DNA from: Phycisphaerae bacterium
Lineage (GTDB): Bacteria > Chloroflexota > Anaerolineae > 4572-78 > J111
NCBI GenBank assembly: GCA_028285035.1
Contig: JANQQF010000136.1
Coordinates: 22,875 to 86,874 of the forward strand
DNA: 64,000 bases
Direction of reading: 5' to 3'
Position numbers and translations under genes: made by a program. Below, in pieces: positions 25,894-32,691 of the stretch. The notes under the pieces are model-generated. The model searched no databases. It was not told where the DNA came from and worked only from the letters and a program-made list of their open reading frames with translations. Each line of letters starts with the position of its first letter. The stretch's first letter is position 1.

Positions 25894-26832
25894 ATGGCAA
25901 ACATCAAATTTGGCTGGCACATGCCTTCATTTCCGATTGATGGCAGCGATGGAGTCGCCTTTCGGGCACAAACGCTCGACATTTTAAGCCGCGTCGATGG
26001 CGTTTACGACTCGGCTTGGGCGGATGATCACGTTCATCCTTGGGCCTCTTGGCAATCGTCGGATACCCCGGCCTTAGAGTGCTTGTCCACGCTAGCCTAT
26101 TTAGCAGGCCGGACCAGTAAAATCAAATTGGGCAGTATGGTACTGTGCCAATCCTATCGCAACCCTGGATTGATCACCAAGACGGTGGCCAACATTCAGT
26201 TGATGAGTGAGGGTCGTTTTATTTTAGGCATCGGGGCAGGTTGGATGGAAGAAGAGTATTTGGCCTATGGTTATGACTACCCGAAAGCAGGTGTGCGACT
26301 CGCCCAAATGGAAGAGGCCGTCCAAATTACAAAAAAGCTGTGGACCGAATCCCCCGCCAGCTTCGAGGGGCAATATTATCGGATCAAAAATGCCTACTGT
26401 GAGCCTAAACCTGATCCTGTTCCCCCCATTTTGATTGGGGGCGGCGGTGAAAAAGTGACATTACGCATTGTCGCCAAGCACGCCGATTGGTGGAACATTC
26501 CAGGCCATGATTTAGCCGCCTATGCCCATAAACTTGATGTATTGCGGGATCATTGTGGCGCGGTCGGACGAAATTTCGACGAGATCAAGAAAACTTGGTC
26601 GCCAGACACACTCGCCATCGCCAACACCGAAGCCGAAGCCAAACGCATCGCCGAAAATTCACCCTATGGTGGCGACAATCCCCTAGTTGGTACACCTGAA
26701 CAAATCATTGATCAACTTGGCCCTTACATAGAGCTAGGTGTCGAAGAGTTTTACCTCCGCTTTGTTGATTTCCCCAGCCCAGCCGGGATCGAACTCTTTG
26801 CCGAGAAGGTGATGCCAGCGTTTGAGGGGTAG
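25894..26832 (+). CDS. LLM-class (luciferase-like) F420-dependent oxidoreductase
   Basis: 312 residues, a TIM-barrel flavin/F420 oxidoreductase. The chosen ATG has AAAGGAG 7 bases upstream; an upstream in-frame start at 25852 has none. Signatures: KFGWHMPSF at the start, the KLGSMVLCQSYRNPGLITKTVANI strand-helix, FILGIGAGWMEEEY and the PILIGGGGEK phosphate-binding loop. F420 rather than FMN is favoured by family style but cannot be proven here. Reactions include reduction or oxidation of small organic substrates. It precedes an Lrp regulator and a dipeptidase on the same strand. Confidence 0.87.
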   Translation: MANIKFGWHMPSFPIDGSDGVAFRAQTLDILSRVDGVYDSAWADDHVHPWASWQSSDTPALECLSTLAYLAGRTSKIKLGSMVLCQSYRNPGLITKTVANIQLMSEGRFILGIGAGWMEEEYLAYGYDYPKAGVRLAQMEEAVQITKKLWTESPASFEGQYYRIKNAYCEPKPDPVPPILIGGGGEKVTLRIVAKHADWWNIPGHDLAAYAHKLDVLRDHCGAVGRNFDEIKKTWSPDTLAIANTEAEAKRIAENSPYGGDNPLVGTPEQIIDQLGPYIELGVEEFYLRFVDFPSPAGIELFAEKVMPAFEG

Positions 26833-26880
26833 ATATAAAGGATTATTGGTAGGTGGTATTTCTAACGTTACCAAACAATA

Positions 26881-26912
26881 CACGGTTGGAAGGCTGGAAG
26901 GTTGGAAGTGTG
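26881..26912. repeat. GGAAGG/TTGGAA short direct-repeat tract
   Basis: GGTTGGAAGGCTGGAAGGTTGGAAG repeats a GGAAG unit three times. A similar tract (GGAGAATGGAAGATTGGAAGGG) is at 9800-9822. Low-complexity dispersed intergenic sequence. Confidence 0.3.
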
Positions 26913-27009
26913 GGTAAATTCAGTCTTCCAGATCCTACTCATTGAACTCGAGTCATATCAACCAACAAATCAATCTCACAACTCACCCAAATCCCACCCT
27001 CGGAGGTGT

Positions 27010-27474
27010 ATGATCGCAAAAGAACACAAGTTTGACGACATCGACAGGGCCATTACGCGCCGTCTACAGGTTGATGGGCGGCGGCCCTATGCAGATATTG
27101 CGGAAGAGTTGGGCTTAGCCCCCTCCACCGTACAACAACGGGCCAATCGTTTGATCGATTTAGGGCTAATAAAAATTGGCGCGGTGACCAATCCGATTGT
27201 GATGGGGGTGCCAGTGATGGCCGAAGTCGCGTTGAAGGTAGACGCCACCAAAATCAATCAGGTTGCTGAACAGATTGCTGACTTTGAGGAGATCAGTTAT
27301 GCCGTCATTTGTGCGGGATCACATGATATCCTGACCGAGGTCGCTTGTACCGATAATGATCATCTCATCAGCTTCATCTCCAATAAATTGGCGCGAGTCG
27401 ACGGGGTACGATTGTCAGAACTCCATATGTATCTCAGAATTGTCAAAAACACTTATCAATGGGGGATTGCCTAA
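27010..27474 (+). CDS. Lrp/AsnC family transcriptional regulator
   Basis: 154 residues, the normal length. An N-terminal winged HTH (DDIDRAITRRLQVDGRRPYADIAEELGLAPSTVQQRANRLIDLGLIKI) is followed by a RAM/ACT-like ligand domain (VMAEVALKVDATKINQVAEQI … TEVACTDNDHLISFI). GGAGG lies 3-4 bases before the ATG at 27010; the frame extends upstream to 26902 but without conserved content. Its stop abuts the M19 dipeptidase start with no gap (27474/27475), so the two genes are translationally coupled and the regulator probably responds to an amino acid or peptide product. Confidence 0.92.
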   Translation: MIAKEHKFDDIDRAITRRLQVDGRRPYADIAEELGLAPSTVQQRANRLIDLGLIKIGAVTNPIVMGVPVMAEVALKVDATKINQVAEQIADFEEISYAVICAGSHDILTEVACTDNDHLISFISNKLARVDGVRLSELHMYLRIVKNTYQWGIA

Positions 27475-28506
27475 ATGAGTAACCAAAATATTCAAACTCG
27501 CATCAATCATTTACATCGTCACGGCATTATAGATATGCATTTTGATCTGCTGCTGGATTTGTATGAAAAGCGTGATGAACCAGCCGTAATTGCCTCTGAT
27601 TTTTTACCTGATTTTGAGGCTGGAGATATGGGCATCATCGCTGCTGCCATTTACATTCAGGATCAATATTTACCTGAGATGGCAATGCGGGTCGGGTTAG
27701 GTCAAGTCGCGCGGTTGTATGCTGAAGTCGACCAAACGCCTCAACTAGCCATTTGCCGCACCTATGATGATATTATTTCCACCCGGCAGGCCGACAAGAT
27801 AGCGATGCTCATTACAATGGAAGGGGTCGAGCCATTAGCGGGTGATCTCAATCTCCTGCGTGTCTTTTATGAGGCAGGGCTACGTTCGCTAGGGCTGACC
27901 CACGCGCGACGTAACGCTGCGGGGAGCGGTGGTGTCTTTGCCGCCACTGGCTCGTCCAAGGATGGGTTAACAAAGTTTGGGCGTCAAGTAGTTGAGCAGT
28001 GTGAAGCCTTGGGGATTATCCTCGATTTGGCTCATCTTAATCCCGCCGGGTTTGATGAGGTGATGGCGATGACCACACGACCGCTCATTATTTCCCACAC
28101 CAACCCTCGCCGTTATTATGATGTTGAACGGAACAACAGTGAGACCCAAATCAAACAGGTGGCCGATCGAGGCGGGGTAGTTGGCGCAAACTCCATCCTG
28201 TTGAGCCAAGACCCCGCCAAGGTAACCCTCGACCACTATGTTGATCATATTGAGTTTATGATTAACATCGCTGGCGTTGAGGGGGTTGGTTTAGGCTTTG
28301 ACTTCTTCAAATTCATTTACGACGTTCTGCCCGCCAAATTCTTGGCAACCCTGCCCGAGGTCACCTTTATGCCTGATTTCACAGACCATTCGCATACACG
28401 CAATTTAACTCGCAAGCTGATTGAACGCGGCTTTAGTGATGATGTGTTGGAAAAATTATTGTATGGAAATTTTATGAGAATTTTTGAAGCGTGGTTAAAA
28501 AATTAA
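27475..28506 (+). CDS. M19 family membrane-dipeptidase-like metallohydrolase
   Basis: 343 residues, a TIM-barrel binuclear zinc enzyme of the renal dipeptidase family. Zinc ligands: HxD in IDMHFDLLLD, bridging Glu in ITMEGVEPL, His in DLAHLNPAGFDEV and His in IISHTNPRRYYD; also the conserved FDFF near residue 280. No signal peptide, so cytosolic. Family members cleave dipeptides, D-containing peptides or beta-lactam amides. Coupled to the Lrp regulator upstream. Confidence 0.9.
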   Translation: MSNQNIQTRINHLHRHGIIDMHFDLLLDLYEKRDEPAVIASDFLPDFEAGDMGIIAAAIYIQDQYLPEMAMRVGLGQVARLYAEVDQTPQLAICRTYDDIISTRQADKIAMLITMEGVEPLAGDLNLLRVFYEAGLRSLGLTHARRNAAGSGGVFAATGSSKDGLTKFGRQVVEQCEALGIILDLAHLNPAGFDEVMAMTTRPLIISHTNPRRYYDVERNNSETQIKQVADRGGVVGANSILLSQDPAKVTLDHYVDHIEFMINIAGVEGVGLGFDFFKFIYDVLPAKFLATLPEVTFMPDFTDHSHTRNLTRKLIERGFSDDVLEKLLYGNFMRIFEAWLKN

Positions 28507-28524
28507 TGATATGGTGGCTAATAA

Positions 28525-29037
28525 ATGAAAGAGTTTCTTGTCCCAACAACAATTGAAACAGATCGTCTCCTCTTACGCCAATTTAAAGATGAAGATTGGG
28601 CAGATTTACATCTTTACTACTCCGACGCCGACGCCGTCAAATTTACGATGGGGGAAGCCTTAACCGAAGGCAAAACCTGGCGGGCCATGGCCAGCATGAT
28701 TGGTCATTGGCAGTTACGGGGCTATGGCCCCTATGCGCTCGAGGAAAAGGCCAGCGGAAAGGTACTTGGCACCGTTGGGTTATGGTATCCCAACGATTGG
28801 CCTGAACCAGAAATCAAATGGGGTTTGGCACCTCCCTACTGGGGCAAGGGTTTTGCCAGCGAAGCCGCCCGAGCAGTGCAGACAATGGCCAAGACCCACT
28901 TGCCCGACATCAATCTCATCAGCTTTATCAACGCCAAAAATCAGGCCTCAATTAATCTTGCCTTGGCAATCAAAGCTGTACTTGAAAAAGAAGTTGAGTT
29001 TCGCGGTAGCCTCTGGCACATCTATCGACATCCTTAA
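28525..29037 (+). CDS. GNAT acetyltransferase (RimJ/RimL type)
   Basis: 170 residues. Begins IETDRLLLRQFKDEDW and has GLWYPNDWPEPEIKWGLAPPYWGKGFASEAARAV, the acetyl-CoA binding segment of the RimJ/L group. GxGxxG is replaced by WGKGFAS, normal for this group. It would acetylate a small molecule or protein N-terminus. It starts 18 bases after the dipeptidase stop and may be in the same operon. Confidence 0.87.
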   Translation: MKEFLVPTTIETDRLLLRQFKDEDWADLHLYYSDADAVKFTMGEALTEGKTWRAMASMIGHWQLRGYGPYALEEKASGKVLGTVGLWYPNDWPEPEIKWGLAPPYWGKGFASEAARAVQTMAKTHLPDINLISFINAKNQASINLALAIKAVLEKEVEFRGSLWHIYRHP

Positions 29038-29103
29038 ATCAAGCGCCCTAAGTTCAAATAATCAGCAGACCTATGTAAAATAAAGATTGAGAATATTATT
29101 ACA

Positions 29104-29210
29104 GGACTTAGGTAAAATACGGAAAAATGTAGGTTGAGCTTGTCGAAACCAGACATTTTCTCCCGCAAATATTGATTTCGGCAGGCTCAATCAACACTTT
29201 GCGTAAGTCC
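29104..29210. mobile_element. MITE-like element with nested inverted repeats
   Basis: Outer arms GGACTTAGGTAAA (29104-29116) and TTTGCGTAAGTCC (29198-29210) are imperfect terminal inverted repeats; inner arms GGTTGAGCTTGTCGAAACC and GATTTCGGCAGGCTCAATC also pair. GGACTTACGCAAA-type ends are known from insertion sequences and MITEs in other phyla. At 107 bases it encodes nothing. It lies just upstream of the second kinase gene. No certain target duplication. Confidence 0.6.
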
Positions 29211-29255
29211 CACTTAACCATGCTTAGGTGACACAGCATAAATCAAGGAACCATC

Positions 29256-30470
29256 ATGCCCTCATTAGTTGGAAAACAGTTTGGTGCATATCAGATTACA
29301 GAAGCTCTGGGCAGCGGCGGAATGGCTACAGTTTACAGGGCCCATCAAGAAAAAATGGGGCGTGATGTTGTCCTCAAAATCTTATCGCAAAATCACGCAG
29401 ATGATCCCGTTTTTATGCAGCGCTTCGAGCAAGAAGCCCGTGTGTTAGCTCGGCTACAACACCCTCACATCGTGCCCGTTCACGATTTTGGACAAATTGA
29501 TGACATCCCCTATATCGCGATGGCCTTTATTGACCACGGCGATCTGGCTGATGTGCTACGTGAGCGACGGCTAAAGCTTTATGAAATTGGGCAGATGATG
29601 GAGCAAATCGGCGATGCGCTCGACTATGCCCACGGTCAAGGCGTCGTACACCGCGATGTAAAACCTGCTAATATCTTGATCGACCATCGCGGCAACTGTC
29701 TTCTCACCGACTTTGGTATTGCCAAAATCATTACCGCCTCAGCGAAACCGATCACGGTTACTGGAGTCATCGGCACTCCAAGCTATATGTCCCCTGAGCA
29801 GAGCACAGGGGAACCCCTTGATGGACGCAGTGATGTTTATTCGCTTGGCATCATTTTATACGAGATGATTACAGGCCAAGTTCCTTACAAAGGGGATACA
29901 CCGATGGCGGTGATGATGATGCACCTGAATCAACCCTTAACACCGCCACGCGAATTGGTTCCAACCCTACCTGCACCCATTGAGCAGGTCATTTATCAAG
30001 CCCTGGCCAAACGTCGAGATGAGCGCTATGCAACCGTGCGGGAAATGACTCAGGATTTACGGCTCGCTTTGAGTAAAGTGCAGACCGAAGAACTGAGTCA
30101 GGTTGATGTTACCCAAGCCAATCTTACCCAAGCCACACCCTCCAGTCAACGGCCCTTAAAGCTCGAAACCGTTGTGGAAAAGAGCCAAAGCCCTGAACAA
30201 CAACGCCGAGCTATCCCTTTATGGGGTATCATCATTGGTATCGTTTTAGCCGTAGCACTCGCAACAGCTGCCTTTGGAGCTGGTGTATTTTTTGGTGAGG
30301 AGGGTCCGGGTCCATTTGGGCTTTTTGAGCCACCTGAACCGCCAATTGAAGCCTTTGAAGCCTGCGATGACCTAGAAGAGGATGATATGTGCCTTACCCC
30401 ATCTGATGAGGATGGAAGTTGTACTGAATATGAGGAGGGGGAGCTATTCTGCCGGCCCGGCCCCCCTTAG
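29256..30470 (+). CDS. Hanks-type Ser/Thr protein kinase with one membrane helix and short Cys-rich tail
   Basis: 404 residues. Kinase domain about 10-275: GSGGMATVYRA, VVLKIL, HRDVKPANIL, DFGIAKI, GTPSYMSPEQ and DGRSDVYSLGIILYEM. A polar linker is followed by one membrane helix (about 320-345, PLWGIIIGIVLAVALATAAFG) and a very acidic external tail of about 50 residues with four cysteines, which could form two disulphides and act as a small sensor knob. It lacks the four-helix and coiled-coil parts of the kinase at 137-2200. Confidence 0.94.
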   Translation: MPSLVGKQFGAYQITEALGSGGMATVYRAHQEKMGRDVVLKILSQNHADDPVFMQRFEQEARVLARLQHPHIVPVHDFGQIDDIPYIAMAFIDHGDLADVLRERRLKLYEIGQMMEQIGDALDYAHGQGVVHRDVKPANILIDHRGNCLLTDFGIAKIITASAKPITVTGVIGTPSYMSPEQSTGEPLDGRSDVYSLGIILYEMITGQVPYKGDTPMAVMMMHLNQPLTPPRELVPTLPAPIEQVIYQALAKRRDERYATVREMTQDLRLALSKVQTEELSQVDVTQANLTQATPSSQRPLKLETVVEKSQSPEQQRRAIPLWGIIIGIVLAVALATAAFGAGVFFGEEGPGPFGLFEPPEPPIEAFEACDDLEEDDMCLTPSDEDGSCTEYEEGELFCRPGPP

Positions 30471-30486
30471 AAGATTAAATTCGATT

Positions 30487-31365
30487 TCAGGTCAATGGAT
30501 GGCTCACCAGATGTTCCACAAATTTTTCCAGGTAAGCAGGCTGTGTTTGGCCACGTAACGTCACCGCATACCAACTTCGATAAACGCCCGATTTTGTAAT
30601 TGAAACAGGCACCACCTGCCCCAACTCCACATAGGGTCGAACAGCCCAGCGCGCCATTGCTGCAATACCTAATCCAGCCTTAACCATCTCAATAATCGCT
30701 TCGGTCAGTTGTATTTTAGAGACTTTTTTGGGTTTAATATCCGTCACTTGTTGAAAAATCGAAGTCTGCTCGGTGGACACTGTGTAGGTGATCAGATGCT
30801 CATCAGAAAAATCATTGACATCAAGATACAATTTTGCACTTAATCGATGGTCTGGGTGCATAATCACGACTAACTCATCCTCAAAAAGCTTGGTAAATGT
30901 CAGGTTTGGGTCGTCAATATAGACGTCGCTGACGGCCACATCCAGCTTTCCCATTCGCAAGGCCTGAAGTGGCTGCCGTGTCGCTTCGGCCACAATTTGT
31001 ACTTCGACCTTAGGATAGACTTCGTTATACGTTTGCAACAAATTTGGCAACCAATGATAGCAAGTGTAGCAAGACGTACTCAAACGTAACACCCCTGCCT
31101 CCCCAGAAATCAAACGGTGGATAGCTTGTTCAGTATGAGCCACCTCATCCAACACCACGTGGGCCGTTTTCAAAACCATCTCCCCGGCTTGGGTGAGCAC
31201 CATTTTTTTATTGATGCGATGAAACAAAGCCGTCCCCAGCTGTTGCTCCAACTCTTTGAGCTGATGGCTCAAGGCGGACTGCGTCAAATGCAAGCTTTTC
31301 CCCGCCTCTGTCAAACTCCCTCTCTCTGCTACGGTTACCACCAGTTTTAAGTGCCGTATTTCCAT
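30487..31365 (-). CDS. LysR family transcriptional regulator
   Basis: 292 residues. An N-terminal winged HTH (MEIRHLKLVVTVAERGSLTEAGKSLHLTQSALSHQLKELEQQLG) is followed by a periplasmic-binding-like effector domain (LRLSTSCYTCYHWLPNLL…). The start resembles MetR-type regulators (MEIRHLK…). The gene is convergent with the kinase (gap 16) and divergent from the DinB gene, with TTGATAT-type dyads between, which suggests it may control itself and the DinB gene. Confidence 0.92.
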   Translation of the reverse strand: MEIRHLKLVVTVAERGSLTEAGKSLHLTQSALSHQLKELEQQLGTALFHRINKKMVLTQAGEMVLKTAHVVLDEVAHTEQAIHRLISGEAGVLRLSTSCYTCYHWLPNLLQTYNEVYPKVEVQIVAEATRQPLQALRMGKLDVAVSDVYIDDPNLTFTKLFEDELVVIMHPDHRLSAKLYLDVNDFSDEHLITYTVSTEQTSIFQQVTDIKPKKVSKIQLTEAIIEMVKAGLGIAAMARWAVRPYVELGQVVPVSITKSGVYRSWYAVTLRGQTQPAYLEKFVEHLVSHPLT

Positions 31366-31387
31366 GTATCATCCTATGAAAATAATT

Positions 31388-31440
31388 CATTGATATCATC
31401 AAAACTATTCGTTTGAATAATATATTTTGATATGATATAT
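31388..31440. promoter_or_regulatory. AT-rich dyads, possible LysR binding region
   Basis: TTGATATCATCAA (31390-31402) and a second TTTTGATATGATATA (31425-31439) form partial dyads separated by about 37 bases in the divergent LysR/DinB interval, of the size expected for LysR recognition and activation sites. Inference only. Confidence 0.3.
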
Positions 31441-31480
31441 TGCAAAAGAACCAGCAGTCTAAGCAGCATAACACTAAAAA

Positions 31481-31562
31481 TGAAACCCAGCCCTTACCCC
31501 CACCCATTATCATAGGACCTCCTCCTCAGCCCAAAGTTGGGAGAGGGGGTTGGGGATGAGGT
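31481..31562. repeat. C-rich/G-rich inverted dispersed repeat
   Basis: A stretch with CCCAGCCCTTACCCCCACCC on one side and GGGAGAGGGGGTTGGGG on the other can form an imperfect stem, and a CCAAAGTTGGGAG core sits between. It resembles the widespread CCTCTCCC…GGGAGAGG intergenic repeats of several phyla. Confidence 0.4.
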
Positions 31563-31582
31563 TATCGTAAAGGAGACAACCT

Positions 31583-32134
31583 ATGGAAGATGTTACACTT
31601 TTAGTTGAATGGTTACAGGATTTAGAGCAGGAGATTCACACGGAGATTGAACCATTGTCACAGGAAGCCTTGGTTTGGCAACCGGCACCACAGGCGAATA
31701 GCATTGGAATTACGGTCTGGCATTTTAGTCGATGGCTGGATGTATTAGCGACCCAAGCCATTCAAAATTTACCGGCGAGTGAGGAGCAGTGGCATCAGCA
31801 AGGCTGGGCCGCAAAGACGGGATATGACCCACGAGGTATCGGCCTTTATGGCATCGGTGCAATTAGTGGCTACACCTGGGAAGAGGTTGAGGCGATTCCT
31901 GCGTTATCTACGGAAGAAACGCTGTTATATTTTGACCAAGCGAGGGAGGTCCTTATCCAGCAATTGAAGGCTTTACCAGACGATGTTCTCCACAAAACAG
32001 CCCCTGGTCTCAATGGGCAGCGAACAATTTATGGCTGGGTGAAATCAATTTTGAAAGGGTGTTTGAAGCATTTAGGCGAGATACAAGCCCTTAAGACGAT
32101 TCAACGTCAAACAACCGAACTATCCCTTAGCTGA
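31583..32134 (+). CDS. DinB-like four-helix metal-binding protein
   Basis: 183 residues. The DinB superfamily (four-helix bundle with three His) is indicated by VWHFSRWLDVLA (first His), the DVLHKTAPGLNGQRTIYGWV region and KHLGEIQALK (last His). Members include thiol-dependent S-transferases, for example for bacillithiol or mycothiol, but most are uncharacterised. AAAGGAG precedes the ATG by 8 bases. Divergent from the LysR gene. Confidence 0.78.
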   Translation: MEDVTLLVEWLQDLEQEIHTEIEPLSQEALVWQPAPQANSIGITVWHFSRWLDVLATQAIQNLPASEEQWHQQGWAAKTGYDPRGIGLYGIGAISGYTWEEVEAIPALSTEETLLYFDQAREVLIQQLKALPDDVLHKTAPGLNGQRTIYGWVKSILKGCLKHLGEIQALKTIQRQTTELSLS

Positions 32135-32548
32135 TTAACGCGTAATCACCTTCTCCGGCCTAATTTTGCAAATGATATGAGTACGTGTGCCTTTATTTTC
32201 AGCCGGAACAATGTCGCCGTAATATGAGGTCTTACCTGTGTAGTATTCGGTCATCTCATCCAGCCGCTCAAAGGCTCCGTCCTCGGAAATGTCCTCAACC
32301 ACACCTCGAATTTCCAGGTAATGACTCGGGTTTTGCGGATCGATCACCATTAGGCTGACGTTTGGGTTAGTCGCGATATTTTTTGCCTTTTTCAAATGGC
32401 GGCTGGTGATAAACACGATGTGTGAGCCATCGAAAAAACGCCAGATGACAGTTGTATGAGGGTTACCTTCTGGGGTGATCGTAGCCAACGTCGCGACAAT
32501 CGGTTGCTCGGCAAGGTATTTGTGAGACTCTGGGATTGTAATTGACAT
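32135..32548 (-). CDS. PPOX-class (split beta-barrel) F420/FMN-dependent oxidoreductase
   Basis: 137 residues from the ATG at 32548, which has AAGGAG 7 bases upstream; the longer frame to 32629 adds non-conserved sequence. The split-barrel pattern is clear: VATLATITPEGNPHTTVIWRFFDG, IVFITSRHLKKAKNIATNPNVSLMVIDP and YLEIRGVVEDI. Family members bind F420 or FMN and reduce small substrates or biliverdin-type compounds. With the LLM protein this supports an F420-using host. It is convergent with the DinB gene (stops adjoin at 32134/32135). Confidence 0.85.
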   Translation of the reverse strand: MSITIPESHKYLAEQPIVATLATITPEGNPHTTVIWRFFDGSHIVFITSRHLKKAKNIATNPNVSLMVIDPQNPSHYLEIRGVVEDISEDGAFERLDEMTEYYTGKTSYYGDIVPAENKGTRTHIICKIRPEKVITR

Positions 32549-32691
32549 GAAAAACTCCTTAGTTGCATTTTTGATTTCAGATTGACGAGAAGTTTTAGCT
32601 CTTTTTTGTGCCACTGCCCCTCGTACCAACGCAGGGTGTTGGTACGAGGGAGGACGATAAGAGTCATAAGCTCACACCCCAATCATCAATA

